From JADJLQ01 sp038251405 (GTDB taxonomy: Bacteria; Bacteroidota; Bacteroidia; Chitinophagales; Saprospiraceae), in contig JBBSBH010000001.1 in assembly GCA_038251405.1 (NCBI GenBank), forward strand, positions 62,001 through 126,000: a DNA stretch of 64,000 nt, read 5' to 3'. The first letter of the stretch is position 1. Each line of letters starts with the position of its first letter. The notes under the pieces were generated by a model. That model made no database searches. It was given only the letters and a program-made list of their open reading frames with translations, and was not told the origin of the DNA. Below, in pieces: positions 46,388-55,075 of the stretch. A program made the translations under genes and the position numbers.

Positions 46388-46771
46388 TTTATTTATAGTT
46401 TAAAGAACACGAAGGTAATCAAAGGGGAATGAAAAATAATTGTGACTTTGTCATTATTTACGGTTTCTTTTTTCTTCTGTTCAAATTGAGATTGCACTCA
46501 AACCATTTTTTAAATGGGAAATTGCGTTAATTTGTAATAATAAAAATAGCTGAATTGAGAGGACAAAACCATTGGTAGATCAAATTAGTTGCCAAAGGAA
46601 TATCGATAAAAACAGTAGTAAATTCAACGTTATTCGGCTGGTTGGGAGGCAGGCTTTAAATGCTCTTTCTTATTGCCAATCGCGAAGGTAGAGAGAATAA
46701 AAACGACAAAACCAATGGGTTAACCCCCGTTTTTAACAAGCCGTTGTACCTTTTGGGCATTCTTTTTAGAG
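46388..46771. other. Intergenic region without a gene
   Basis: No ORF or RNA gene is seen. It holds one copy (46541-46570) of a 30-base direct repeat whose partner is at 47986-48015, and a TACCTTCG-like sequence (minus strand) near 46684. Confidence 0.5.
46541..46570. repeat. 30-bp direct repeat flanking yitT, copy 1
   Basis: The sequence starts TAAAAATAGCTGAA and ends GAGGACAAAACC. It differs from 47986-48015 at about two positions. The copies bracket the YitT gene about 1.4 kb apart, with weaker similarity continuing into the next 20 bases. Confidence 0.65.
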
Positions 46772-47749
46772 TTAATGTCTTAAAGGTCTTTTTTTAATCA
46801 TACCGCCTTTGGTATCTTTTACGCTACTCATAACTACAAATGCGTTGGGGTCAATTTTTTCAATTTCTGTATTCAATTTATTCAATTCGAGCCTTGTGAG
46901 AACTGTATAAGCGATATCAATTTCTGTTTTTTCTCCATTTTTACCAAATCCACGTTGCCCTTTATATATAGTAACGCCTCTACCCATAGTGTTAATAATC
47001 ATATGTCGGATTTCTTCGCTATGAGAAGAAATGATGGTAGCACCAATATATTCCTCAATGCCTTCGACAATGAAGTCTAATGATTTTGATGCCGCCAAAT
47101 AGGTAATCATTGAATAAAGGGCAACTTCAATACCTATTAAGTAAGCAGCTGCCGAGAAAATCAAAACATTTATTACAATAATAATGTCGCCAATGGTAGT
47201 TCCGAGTTTACGGCTCAAAAAGATGGCAAGCACTTCTGTTCCGTCAATGACGGCACTCCCTCTTACGGCAAGCCCGATCCCAGTTCCTAAAAAAAATCCG
47301 CCAAACACTGCAACAAGAAGATTATCATTAGTAATATTTGGAAAAGTTACTGTCGCCAGGCAAAGTGCAAGGCCAGCAATAGCTAAGGTTGTTTTAATGG
47401 CGAACTGCTTACCTAGTACTTTATAAGCCAGGATGATAAAGGGAATATTAACGCAAAGGATAAGTATATAGAGCGGGACTTCTGTCAAAGCAGATAGTAG
47501 TAAAGCAATGCCAGTAGCACCTCCATCAATAAAGTGATTAGTCAATAGGAAACCTTTAAAACCGAATGAGGCTGAAAAAATACCAATGGTAATAAGAAAG
47601 AAGTCTTTTATATGCCTTTTTAAATTAATTAAAAACTCTCTATAACCTTTAGCAAGTTTAAAGTCTGAAAATTGATTTTTATGGTCAATCTTTTTTTCTT
47701 TATGCTGAAGAGTCGTCTGAATGATTAATTGGGTCCAAAAAGGATTCAT
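46772..47749 (-). CDS. YitT family membrane protein (DUF161-DUF2179)
   Basis: The 325-residue protein has about five TM helices (about 45-225), starting with FFLITIGIFSASFGFKGFLLTNHFIDGGATGIALLLS. An RGSAVIDGTEVLAI segment follows, and the C-terminal soluble DUF2179 domain (GRGVTIYKGQRGFGKNGEKTEIDIAYTVLTRLELNKL) is probably a ligand-binding sensor. YitT-family function is unproven; transport or efflux is assumed. The N-terminal 35 residues are charged and extra compared with short family members. It is bracketed by a 30-bp direct repeat. Confidence 0.88.
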   Translation of the reverse strand: MNPFWTQLIIQTTLQHKEKKIDHKNQFSDFKLAKGYREFLINLKRHIKDFFLITIGIFSASFGFKGFLLTNHFIDGGATGIALLLSALTEVPLYILILCVNIPFIILAYKVLGKQFAIKTTLAIAGLALCLATVTFPNITNDNLLVAVFGGFFLGTGIGLAVRGSAVIDGTEVLAIFLSRKLGTTIGDIIIVINVLIFSAAAYLIGIEVALYSMITYLAASKSLDFIVEGIEEYIGATIISSHSEEIRHMIINTMGRGVTIYKGQRGFGKNGEKTEIDIAYTVLTRLELNKLNTEIEKIDPNAFVVMSSVKDTKGGMIKKRPLRH

Positions 47750-47985
47750 TATTATTTTATTTTAACTTTGAAGCTTGTCAGAAACAAATAAGAGCGTATC
47801 CCCAAAGCCGGCAAAAAGTAAAACAGACAATCAAGATAATTAGAATGGGCTGGCGGTATTCTTTTTTGTTGAGAGGCAAGCTTTTGGTACAAAGTATGGT
47901 GTAAGGCAACACCATAGTGGAGAGAGGGGAAAGTGCTTATCTGTAAGTAATTTATAAAGTGGGACATCGTGCCAATATGTGGTGA

Positions 47986-48015
47986 TAAAAATAGCTGAAA
48001 TAAGAGGACAAAACC
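47986..48015. repeat. 30-bp direct repeat flanking yitT, copy 2
   Basis: This is the partner of 46541-46570, in the same orientation and about 237 bases upstream of the YitT start. It lies within a region where a 92-codon minus-strand ORF exists, but that ORF has no gene-like features. Confidence 0.65.
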
Positions 48016-48113
48016 TAATAGGTAGTGCAAATTTGTCCCAGATTGCCTTATATGATTTGGTTTAAATTTTAGAAAACCAGGTACATTCCAGGTGGGCTGT
48101 GATAGTTTACCAG

Positions 48114-48475
48114 TCAGTTTAAGTAGTGGGCATACATCCTATTCACTTTTCCTTCATCGTTAAAAATATCACTTACATCGCCATTTTATTCATGATCGAT
48201 TTATCGTAAATAACAACTGAATTAACTCCGACAGGACCGGCTATGCATTCAACATGTAAATCTGGAATTTTATTTAAAGCTTTTTGCCAATATTCCCTGA
48301 CCTTATTTTTGCCTATTGGTAATCTCAATATCATCTGCATAGTGAGTTGGGATGTGGTCTACATCATGTGAATTCCAGGAAGAAATCCAATCAGCTTTGA
48401 TTTGTTTATATCCATATTTGATATTAATGATGTCAAGTAATTTATAATAATGTTTTGTATTTCTACAGAATGAAT
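48114..48475 (-). pseudogene. Decayed NTF2/SnoaL-like small protein gene
   Basis: In the minus direction one frame gives KLLDIINIKYGYKQIKADWISSWNSHDVDHIP, then THYADDIEIT and a stop. A second frame continues with KVREYWQKALNKIPDLHVE, and a third ends FNDEGKVNRMYAHYLN before TGA at 48114. Together these are the pieces of a SnoaL/NTF2-like protein of about 125 residues with at least two frameshifts and an internal deletion. The NSHDVD and HYADD motifs are typical of the fold. No intact copy is in the window. Confidence 0.7.
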
Positions 48476-48486
48476 GTCACTTTTGG

Positions 48487-48909
48487 TCAATTGGTTTCTG
48501 CTATTTCTTTTAATCCTTTTAAGATTGGGTTTTCTTCTCCTTGTGGTTCCTCCTGAACTGCGTTTGGCCTGTTGTCTTCCTGGATAATTTCCAGTTTCGT
48601 GTTTCCGTTGGCAGAAGTCAAAATATAATTCATTATAAAATAATTTTCAGGTTTGTCTTCCAGGCCAGGCCTTGGTGCAAATAATGTGTAACTTAACTTT
48701 TCGGTTGGCTGGAATTCAATCACCTTGCCCCATTGCTCAAAAACTTTGTCTTCCCATTTGGTAATGAATGTTATTTCAGTATCAATTTTCCAACTTGTCT
48801 TTAATTCGCTTCCGTATTGCCAAAGTTTTACAAATTCGGGTTTTGTCAGGATATCCCAAACTTTTTGCTTTGATGCATTAATTGTTATCGTTGAAATATT
48901 TATTGCCAT
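48487..48909 (-). CDS. SRPBCC (AHSA1-like) domain protein
   Basis: This 140-residue protein starts at ATG 48909 (MAINISTITINASKQKVWDILTKPEFVKLWQYGSEL), the typical opening of Aha1/START-like ligand-binding folds. Later blocks are TWKID/EITF-type strands, GKVIEFQPTEKLSYTLFAP, YILTSANGNTKLEI and the C-terminal helix NPILKGLKEIAE. It probably binds a small hydrophobic ligand; the ligand is unknown. A TTG 54 bases upstream is less likely as start. It follows the NTF2-like pseudogene in orientation. Confidence 0.85.
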   Translation of the reverse strand: MAINISTITINASKQKVWDILTKPEFVKLWQYGSELKTSWKIDTEITFITKWEDKVFEQWGKVIEFQPTEKLSYTLFAPRPGLEDKPENYFIMNYILTSANGNTKLEIIQEDNRPNAVQEEPQGEENPILKGLKEIAETN

Positions 48910-49034
48910 AAGATTTTTTTGAATTTTTCGCTGCTGGAATATATATAATTTTTCTTTTATCAATTTCCTATAAGCTTTGTAATCCCCGAAGGTAGCGATT
49001 TGAACACTCTTTGGGTAGTAGGAATTTTAGGTTT

Positions 49035-49466
49035 TTAATTTAAAGTTTCAATTGCCTTTTCAATTCTTTTGAGTTTTGTTTCCATTGACTTAGCTTCCAT
49101 TATAGAAAGTACCATTGCTTTCCTTTTGCTCGGGGCTAATTTTTCAAAATTTGCTTTTACAATTTTGTTTTTATCCAAGGCTACCTGCAATTCAACAGGC
49201 ACTTCAACTGTTCTAGGAGAGGTGTCTAATTCCAAACTTACCTCCACCATGTCTCCACCTTTTGCATTTGCATTTTTACGATTTTCAGCACTTAAGCTGA
49301 TCATATATTTTTCTCCCATTTTGCCTACAGCACTTCTGTAGCTGTAATTATTAAGCGATACCACTACCAGAGGTCTTTTACCACCACCTAATGTATCAAG
49401 TATCTTTTCACTTACTTCGATACCTGTATTCTTACCGGTCTGAACAATTTTTGTTTTGAATTTCAT
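49035..49466 (-). CDS. DUF1905 and YdeI/OmpD-associated domain protein
   Basis: The 143-residue protein has an N-terminal DUF1905 barrel (VQTGKNTGIEVSEKILDTLGGGKRPLVVVSLNNYSYRSAVGKMGEKYMISLS, then GDMVEVSLELDTSPRTVEVP). A C-terminal YdeI/OmpD-associated helical segment follows (LQVALDKNKIVKANFEKLAPSKRKAMVLSIMEAKSMETKLKRIEKAIETL). The DUF1905 part is small and ligand-binding-like. Function unknown. It is a cytoplasmic monocistronic gene. Confidence 0.85.
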   Translation of the reverse strand: MKFKTKIVQTGKNTGIEVSEKILDTLGGGKRPLVVVSLNNYSYRSAVGKMGEKYMISLSAENRKNANAKGGDMVEVSLELDTSPRTVEVPVELQVALDKNKIVKANFEKLAPSKRKAMVLSIMEAKSMETKLKRIEKAIETLN

Positions 49467-49682
49467 AGTAATCTATTTTTGTAAATTGATTTTGTAAATT
49501 TTTTAAAAATTCTTTTGAACTTCTTTGCCAGAAAAGCCATCCATCTTAATGAGAAATTAAAGCTAAGTTCTTTGAATGGTTCATTTTTTCCTTGCTCCTG
49601 ATACTCCGATGAGTTTTACATGCTTTGATCGTCATTAGAAATTGTATTTTTATACAAAAACGGAATGCTGAGGCAAACATTA

Positions 49683-50684
49683 TTATCGCTGGAGCTCCAT
49701 TTTTTCAGGGTTTCCGGGTTCATCCAGCAATTGAATGTAGGTGCTTGGTCCCAGGTCGGGACTATCCCAAGAAGATAAAGCCCAGACAATTTTTTTATTC
49801 GGAGTCACTTCAAAAATCTGGACACTGTTTTTCCATTCATCTGTATTCTTATTTCCTGCAACCCAATTTGAAATTACAGTATTGCCATTCGCCAATCGAT
49901 TGGCTGTTTGATTATTGTAAAGTTTGAATGGGGCATCCACTTGTGTAAATTCCCAAACTGTTTCTCCCTTTAGGTTAATCTCTCTCGTATAACTTTGACC
50001 ATCTCCTGATATAAGTACATTTCCGGAGTGGAGTTTAATGACTGACCATGCAGACTTGGCTGGTGCGGACCATATCTCTTTACCTTCAAGATTGAATTCA
50101 ACGACTTTTTCTTCTGCAAACAGGCCTACCATTATGGTATTGTCTTTGGTCATTCTTACATGTCTGAACTGTCCGTGTGTGTTGGTGGCTTTTGTTGGAA
50201 TGGCGATCTCCTTCAGGGTTTCATTTTTGGCTGTGTTGATGATCAATACTCTTGGCTGATTACTATCGTTTACAACCAATAATACACTGTCTTTCCCGAT
50301 GGGTTGGCAAGAATGTGTTTCTGTTCCTTTCGCACATATATATTGCCAAATTATATTTTTTTCAGGAGTTATAATTCCAGCTCCCGACATGCAAGCATAT
50401 ACGATGTTGCCGTTTGGTAATAAGGTGGCATCATCAAATTCCTGAATTCCACCAGTTGCTGTTCTCATTGGAATGGAATATTGCCAAACCACTTTTCCCC
50501 CGCGAACGATGGTCATTTTTTGAGCTTGCGGATTTCGGAAGTCCCATTCCCCAACATATAAAAATGGATGTTGATGAAGACCTTTTCCAGGGAGCTTATA
50601 ATCTTTTAAATTGGCCTGAGCGCTACCGCTAATGATAAAAACGAAATAAAGAATATTCGATACAATATACCTGGTGACCATCAT
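49683..50684 (-). CDS. Secreted PQQ-like beta-propeller protein
   Basis: This 333-residue protein has a signal peptide (IVSNILYFVFIISGSAQA). Repeated blades contain KVVWQYSIP, NIIWQYICA, EIWSAPAK, TVWEFTQVD and KIVWALSSW, alternating with LPNGNIVYA, SGNVLISG and LANGNTVISN. That W-x-Y/F and G-N-T/V rhythm is typical of PQQ/arylsulfotransferase-like propellers. No catalytic residues are recognisable. It lies 153 bp downstream of the GH99-like gene in the same direction and may act on the same polysaccharide (inference). Confidence 0.8.
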   Translation of the reverse strand: MMVTRYIVSNILYFVFIISGSAQANLKDYKLPGKGLHQHPFLYVGEWDFRNPQAQKMTIVRGGKVVWQYSIPMRTATGGIQEFDDATLLPNGNIVYACMSGAGIITPEKNIIWQYICAKGTETHSCQPIGKDSVLLVVNDSNQPRVLIINTAKNETLKEIAIPTKATNTHGQFRHVRMTKDNTIMVGLFAEEKVVEFNLEGKEIWSAPAKSAWSVIKLHSGNVLISGDGQSYTREINLKGETVWEFTQVDAPFKLYNNQTANRLANGNTVISNWVAGNKNTDEWKNSVQIFEVTPNKKIVWALSSWDSPDLGPSTYIQLLDEPGNPEKMELQR

Positions 50685-50837
50685 TTGAATAGATTTTATT
50701 AATCAGTCGAAATTATGTAAAATTAGTGGGTTGTCATCCATAAGCTAAAATGAATTGAAGAGCAAGTTCTTAGCTGTTTCTATTGTATTAAAATAGTAGT
50801 AATTTTTCATTGCGTTGGCTCTTCGAACAAATCATGG

Positions 50838-52070
50838 CTATTGAATGATTTGGGTTGAATACGGATTATATTTTTCCTGTATTACTTCTTTAACTTTTTC
50901 CAGATATTCAAACCCATATTTTCTGTCTGGCAATAAATAGCCGCCCTCAATCCATTCATTCCATGAAAAAATTGTAATAAGCTTTTCTTTTTCAGGATGT
51001 TTATCGCAATATTCTTTAGCTTCCTGAAGAAAGGCTGCAAAACTTTCGGGTGAATTATTGTAGCGCACAATATCTTTTTCTCCTTTATGTGGAAATCTTG
51101 GAGTATCGTCCCAGCCAATAGAAACATTTGTGAATAAGGGTATAGATACAAGCGAATCCCATTGATTTCTGATTTCAATGGCCTTAGTAGCCCATTTAAT
51201 ATAATCCTGTTCACCTATCCATCCCCAATTATACTGTGTTAGACTATTAATCTGTAATGCATTATACGTATTATTCATGTTCTGATCAGGTCGGCCCCAG
51301 GTAATTACCTGGATATGAAGATCAGGAAAACCGGCTTTTTTCGTCTCATCCCGGAAATAATTAAGTGCATCTTTGGTTTGTGCTAAGCCTCCTAATCCAT
51401 CCATTAAATTAGCGAGACTAAAAATGGAAAAAACAGGCATGCCGTTAATTTTATAATAGTTGGCTTGACTAAAATAATGGGTAATTACCCGGTCAACTAT
51501 TATTTTGAAGTTCTTCAGGTCTACAGCGCCATGCCAGAGTACAGTGTCGATATCCTTATATTTATGAACGTTCCAGTAATTTTGTTTTACATTATGGTTG
51601 GCCCACATAAGATAAAATTTCATTTTATCCCGATTAGGTGCTTTTAGAAAACCGTCATTTAGAGAACTCTCAAGAAATGGTCCGTCGCCGAACCAGTACC
51701 AGTCGAAAATAAAAGTGTTTATTCCATGATCAGTTGCTGCACTAATCCATTTTTCAAATGTTTTGGGATCGTCATCCATTTCATAACCCCACAAAGGTAC
51801 TTTGGGCTGATAATGCCCTTCAAACCTTGCCGTCCCTTTTTTTATAATTTCCCATTCACCAGTCTTTTCAGGCCAAAGCATGTCACCAAAACGCTCGTCA
51901 TGATGGCATGATGGCCAGACATATGCTGCGACATCATATCCTTTGTTTTCTATGGGAGAAGTAACATTTTTTCCTATGGTGCTTTTTTTCGTTTTCATGC
52001 AGGAGAATGAAAACAAACAAATGAATATGACTACGACTGAAAAAAAGGTATGATTCGAAAATTTTGCCAT
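50838..52070 (-). CDS. Glycoside hydrolase 99-like (WbsX family) lipoprotein
   Basis: The 410-residue protein has lipobox CLFSFSC (Cys 24). A GH99-like/WbsX TIM barrel follows: VAAYVWPSCHHDERFG, LWGYEMDDDPKTFEKWISAATDHGINTFIFDWYWF, FYLMWANHN, then FAAFLQEAKEYC and the final FSWNEWIEGGYLLPDRKYGFEYL. The conserved WNEW motif with Glu is usual in this family. Members act on or build polysaccharide, including rhamnan-type O-antigens. A secreted surface position favours a hydrolase role. The propeller-protein gene follows. Confidence 0.85.
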   Translation of the reverse strand: MAKFSNHTFFSVVVIFICLFSFSCMKTKKSTIGKNVTSPIENKGYDVAAYVWPSCHHDERFGDMLWPEKTGEWEIIKKGTARFEGHYQPKVPLWGYEMDDDPKTFEKWISAATDHGINTFIFDWYWFGDGPFLESSLNDGFLKAPNRDKMKFYLMWANHNVKQNYWNVHKYKDIDTVLWHGAVDLKNFKIIVDRVITHYFSQANYYKINGMPVFSIFSLANLMDGLGGLAQTKDALNYFRDETKKAGFPDLHIQVITWGRPDQNMNNTYNALQINSLTQYNWGWIGEQDYIKWATKAIEIRNQWDSLVSIPLFTNVSIGWDDTPRFPHKGEKDIVRYNNSPESFAAFLQEAKEYCDKHPEKEKLITIFSWNEWIEGGYLLPDRKYGFEYLEKVKEVIQEKYNPYSTQIIQ

Positions 52071-52655
52071 ATTATTCTTTAGCTACTTATTTTGTTAATA
52101 ATTTGAATCTCTGATCATTGCTGACAGCGAGAAGGTATGTCTGATGATTGAGAATTTTAATTTTAGTCCAACGGATCGCTGCCTTGCTTTTTGATAAAGA
52201 TAGATATTAAGAAATAATTTTTGGATTTATTCGTCAAGCCCCGAATCGAAGCATAACAAAATTTCTGCAGTTAATGTTTTGCTTGACGGGCTCAGCAAAT
52301 GGTAGTACTTATGTTAGAGGCAGGCAACTGCCAAATCAATCGAGAGAAAGAGGCTATGATTTACCTTTTTCAGGAACAGTTTTTCCAGGTCAGCATCATC
52401 AAGCAAGCAAGGGTAATAAACATTCACCATATCTGCTTTTCAATATTTTCCCACTTTACTATTATGCCTGTGTTTTCATTCATACAATTAAAATAAATTT
52501 AGTCATTCCGGCTGTTCATTTATATCCAAATCTAAATTACTTTGATCGGTGGCACTTCCTAGTTCATTAGTAACAATAAGTGCACTAAGCGTACCTGCCC
52601 ATGTTCTGAAACCTTTTCCAGTCCAGCTTCTTTTGCTTCGCTTAAACCACTCAAC
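52071..52655. other. Gene-poor region with a possible decayed plus-strand ORF
   Basis: Around 52274-52570 the plus strand is open for 98 codons. It contains YVRGRQLPNQSRERGYDLPFSGTVFPGQHH, which reads like a fragment of a protein gene, but no family is recognisable and a second overlapping frame is also open. I see no RNA gene or clear promoter. Confidence 0.35.
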
Positions 52656-52775
52656 TCAATTGCAATGCCCTAATAGCATGTAGATTACTATAAAAATTAT
52701 TATCGTAGATATACATCCACCACCTAATTTATTTGCACCGTATCCAGCAATAAGTGTTTTGAAAAATTTATTCAT
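52656..52775 (-). CDS. Short membrane protein with GYGANKLGGGC motif
   Basis: This 39-codon ORF starts with ATG at 52775. It has an amphipathic start (MNKFFKTLIAGYGANKLGGG) followed by Cys-Ile-Ser and one TM helix (IIIFIVIYMLLG). From memory, similar tiny proteins with GYGAKKLGGGC-like starts are conserved in Bacteroidota; the family is uncharacterised. It opens the minus-strand series of small envelope and stress genes. It is too short for automatic detection. Confidence 0.6.
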   Translation of the reverse strand: MNKFFKTLIAGYGANKLGGGCISTIIIFIVIYMLLGHCN

Positions 52776-53429
52776 TTATTATTCGATTTAAATTTATTTT
52801 ACTCAGAAACATTTCTTGCTGTTTCTCTATTCCATAAACTAGTGTTGTAATCCGATTTTATAAAATCCTTGCTGGCTTATTAGTAATCAAGGTTGCCTCT
52901 TTATTTGAGATTACGTTTTTCATTTCCATACAACAATATAGATGTTTTGCAGGAAACTTACACCATCACCCTTCGTTGCGATTTCTCTACCATGATTGAA
53001 TGCTTTATTTGTAAAAAAGTTTACATCGGGTTCTGCACTATGATTTTATCGATTTTCTGTTCGCCTGTAAAAAAAAAGTAGCCTGGTTGAATGGTCAACA
53101 TAATTACTACTGCGTTCATGAATTTTCTTTCCATCATTGTGTTCAGTATATCTTATAAAACCTCCATCAACTTCTTTTGCCTTAATAGCGCAATTGTTGC
53201 TGATGGAGTTGGACTGATAACTTGCCTATGCTTTTGATAGTTCGGTTTAATATCATTTTACCAATACCCCGCGAGGGAATACATTTTTCGGGAATTAAAT
53301 TTTTAGTACTAGCTAATTTTTGGGTATTGTTTGCAGATCGTTTTCTTTTTCTTTTAGAACTGGTTTACAGGATTTCTTATTTGCCATGAATTAGCTTTTC
53401 TATTGTAATTAAATTTCCGTTATTTATTT
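52776..53429. other. Gene-poor region with decayed minus-strand fragments
   Basis: The minus strand has a short run MANKKSCKPVLKEKENDLQT (starting near 53387) that ends after about 25 codons. Another run, MMERKFMNAVVIMLTIQPGYFF, lies near 53130. Both look like stubs, not intact genes. No terminators or RNA genes are clear. Confidence 0.4.
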
Positions 53430-53594
53430 TTACCCATTTTGATAACGAAAAAAAATAATCAGTGCAATAACCAATACCACCACAAAGACTCCTACACCCA
53501 TTCCTGCTTTGAAAATCCCCCCGACTACAGGTCAACTAGAAAATGTTGTAAATAGTGCCAGGAATAATGAAATGATAAACAGTTGTGTTTTCAA
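53430..53594 (-). pseudogene. Small lipoprotein gene with a stop codon at the lipobox cysteine
   Basis: The minus frame reads KTQLFIISLFLALFTTFSS, then TGA at 53532-53534, then PVVGGIFKAGMGVGVFVVVLVIALIIFFRYQNG. A Cys (TGC/TGT) at that point would make a textbook lipobox, and the downstream half is a TM or glycine-rich tail known from short Bacteroidota lipoproteins. There is no ATG; TTG at 53594 would be the start. The gene looks inactivated, unless a sequencing error is involved. It follows the YtxH gene by 8 bp. Confidence 0.6.
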
Positions 53595-53602
53595 CTTTAT
53601 AA

Positions 53603-53896
53603 TTAGTTTGAGATTATTTTATTTTCTTTATGTTTAATATCAGCTTTTACTTCCTCAACTTTTGCCTTTCCCTGATCGAGTAAATTTTCTGCTTCACTTT
53701 TTACATATTCCAATTCATTGGTTGCTGTTACAAGAAAATCTTCAAACTTGGATTTTAAATTATCCAAATAATCTTCTCCTTTTTTGGAAATTGTTTTGCG
53801 TGTGTTTGTTCCTTTATCTGGAGCAAATATAATTCCCAAAGCTACTCCTGTAGCAAGACCTGCGATTACGCCTAATATAACTTTTTCTGAACTCAT
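53603..53896 (-). CDS. YtxH domain protein (copy 1)
   Basis: This 97-residue protein has an N-terminal membrane segment (KVILGVIAGLATGVALGIIFAPDKG) followed by TRKTISKKGEDYLDNLKSKFEDFL and a long amphipathic coiled-coil tail. YtxH proteins are general-stress membrane proteins of unknown mechanism. It is a clear paralogue of the copy at 58689-58988, sharing IIFAPDKG/ILFAPDKG and the spacing of the tail. The lmo0937-type gene lies 37 bp upstream of it. Confidence 0.88.
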   Translation of the reverse strand: MSSEKVILGVIAGLATGVALGIIFAPDKGTNTRKTISKKGEDYLDNLKSKFEDFLVTATNELEYVKSEAENLLDQGKAKVEEVKADIKHKENKIISN

Positions 53897-53933
53897 GATT
53901 TTATATTTTTAAATTGTTTGAATGAATGATTAA

Positions 53934-54089
53934 CTAAAGAGGCCTTCTGCCTTGAATAATTCTAAGTAGAATCGCTACAATAGCGAATACAAGCAGTAAG
54001 TGAATAATTGCGCCTGCGCTATAGGCGAAAAAACCAATTGCCCAGCCTATGATTAGAACTACTGCAATGACATAAAGTAGATTTCCCAT
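53934..54089 (-). CDS. lmo0937-family small membrane protein (DUF5670-like)
   Basis: This 51-residue protein starts at ATG 54089 (MGNLLYVIAVVLIIGWAIGFFAYSAGAIIHLLLVFAIVAILLRIIQ, ending GRRPL). It has two TM helices with the W-AIGFF and IHLLLVFAIVAILLRI blocks typical of the lmo0937 family. Function unknown; the family is often near YtxH or CsbD stress genes, as here. It is too short for routine gene calling. Confidence 0.8.
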   Translation of the reverse strand: MGNLLYVIAVVLIIGWAIGFFAYSAGAIIHLLLVFAIVAILLRIIQGRRPL

Positions 54090-54259
54090 ATAATTTGTTT
54101 TTAACTGTTAATAATTATTGAGTGTAATACTATTTAGATTGAAAAAATCTTACGGGATTTTTTATTGTCTCACACCATAATTTATATCGTTTAAAAATAA
54201 CGATTTTGATTTTGAATTTGTCATTATTATTCTTTATTAAGTTTTAAATTACTCTGAAA

Positions 54260-54769
54260 TTACTGAATGTCGCGGAGTGTCTTTACCCTGTTGTGATCTT
54301 CGTGAAGCTGTTCCTTCTGTTTGATAATAAGTCGGACAATATCAGAAGGAAGTTCACTGCTGTCTTTAATAGCATCTGCATAAGTATCCTGAGCGGCATC
54401 CTCTCCAAACTCGCATGAGGAGAGAATGGCATTACGATTTTTGCCAGTGAGGACAGCTTTAAAATCCATCCAAACGCGAAAGACTTTGCCTGAAGTGGTC
54501 GTGCTTTCAGTAGGTTGGCCCTCAAACTTTAAAACTTCTTTTATCAGTTGGCTTTTCATCAGTTGGCTTTTAGCAGCCATCACATTAAATAGTCCTTTGA
54601 GGTCGGCGTCTTCAGTTTCTTTTGCTGCGTGTCCATATCCCTCTATGCGGTCGTTATTGATCTGTACAAGTGAGTTCAATACATTCGTAATTTTTTCCTT
54701 CATTTCCATAGTTGACATGTTGTCATTGTTGGTTGTCATATTTTCTTTCAATTGAGGTTCTTCTTTCAT
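54260..54769 (-). CDS. PA2169-family four-helix-bundle (ferritin-like) protein
   Basis: This 169-residue four-helix protein has conserved LNSLVQINNDRIEGYGHAAKETEDADLKGLFNVMAAKSQ, then LFR/VWMDFKAVLTGKNRNAILSSCEFGEDAAQDTYADAI and HEDHNRVKTLRD. That is the DUF2383/PA2169 pattern. The helix 2 region carries a tandem SQLMKSQLIK, coded by an exact-looking 15-base repeat unit near 54547. Several starts are possible; the longest ATG is used. Function unknown, possibly stress-related. Confidence 0.85.
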   Translation of the reverse strand: MKEEPQLKENMTTNNDNMSTMEMKEKITNVLNSLVQINNDRIEGYGHAAKETEDADLKGLFNVMAAKSQLMKSQLIKEVLKFEGQPTESTTTSGKVFRVWMDFKAVLTGKNRNAILSSCEFGEDAAQDTYADAIKDSSELPSDIVRLIIKQKEQLHEDHNRVKTLRDIQ

Positions 54770-54858
54770 TTTTTTATTTTTATTTGTTTGAAATAATAAT
54801 TGATTACTGAAGTATTTAAATTCTTATTCATTTTATTTCACATTGCTTTTTGGCATTA

Positions 54859-55041
54859 TTAAGATTTGCCTCTCTTTTTTCCAGGAACTTTTGTTCCAGT
54901 TTCTCTTGCTTCACTCAAAGCAATTGCAATGGCTTGTTTACGGCTTTTTACTTTGGTTCCACTACTTGATTTTAAAGTTCCATGCTTGTATTCGTGCATT
55001 ACTTTTTCAACCTTTTCCTGTACTTTTTTTGATGATAGCAT
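54859..55041 (-). CDS. Small basic protein, DUF6496
   Basis: This 60-residue, strongly basic protein has VEKVMHEYKHGTLKSSSGTKVKSRKQAIAIALSEARETGTKVPGKKRGKS. The KSRKQAIAIALSEA segment is the signature of DUF6496, a short nucleoid- or stress-associated family. It lies 34 bp downstream of the DUF4142 gene and 89 bp upstream of the four-helix protein gene, all on the same strand. Confidence 0.8.
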   Translation of the reverse strand: MLSSKKVQEKVEKVMHEYKHGTLKSSSGTKVKSRKQAIAIALSEARETGTKVPGKKRGKS

Positions 55042-55075
55042 GTTGATTTAATTTTAATGTATTATTAATGAAGAT

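Noticed and set aside
47752..48030. 92-codon minus-strand ORF upstream of yitT
   Set aside because: It has no motifs or signal, contains a copy of the 30-bp repeat and abuts yitT; most likely chance.
52274..52570. 98-codon plus-strand ORF
   Set aside because: Two frames are open together and no family is recognised; kept only as a possible remnant.
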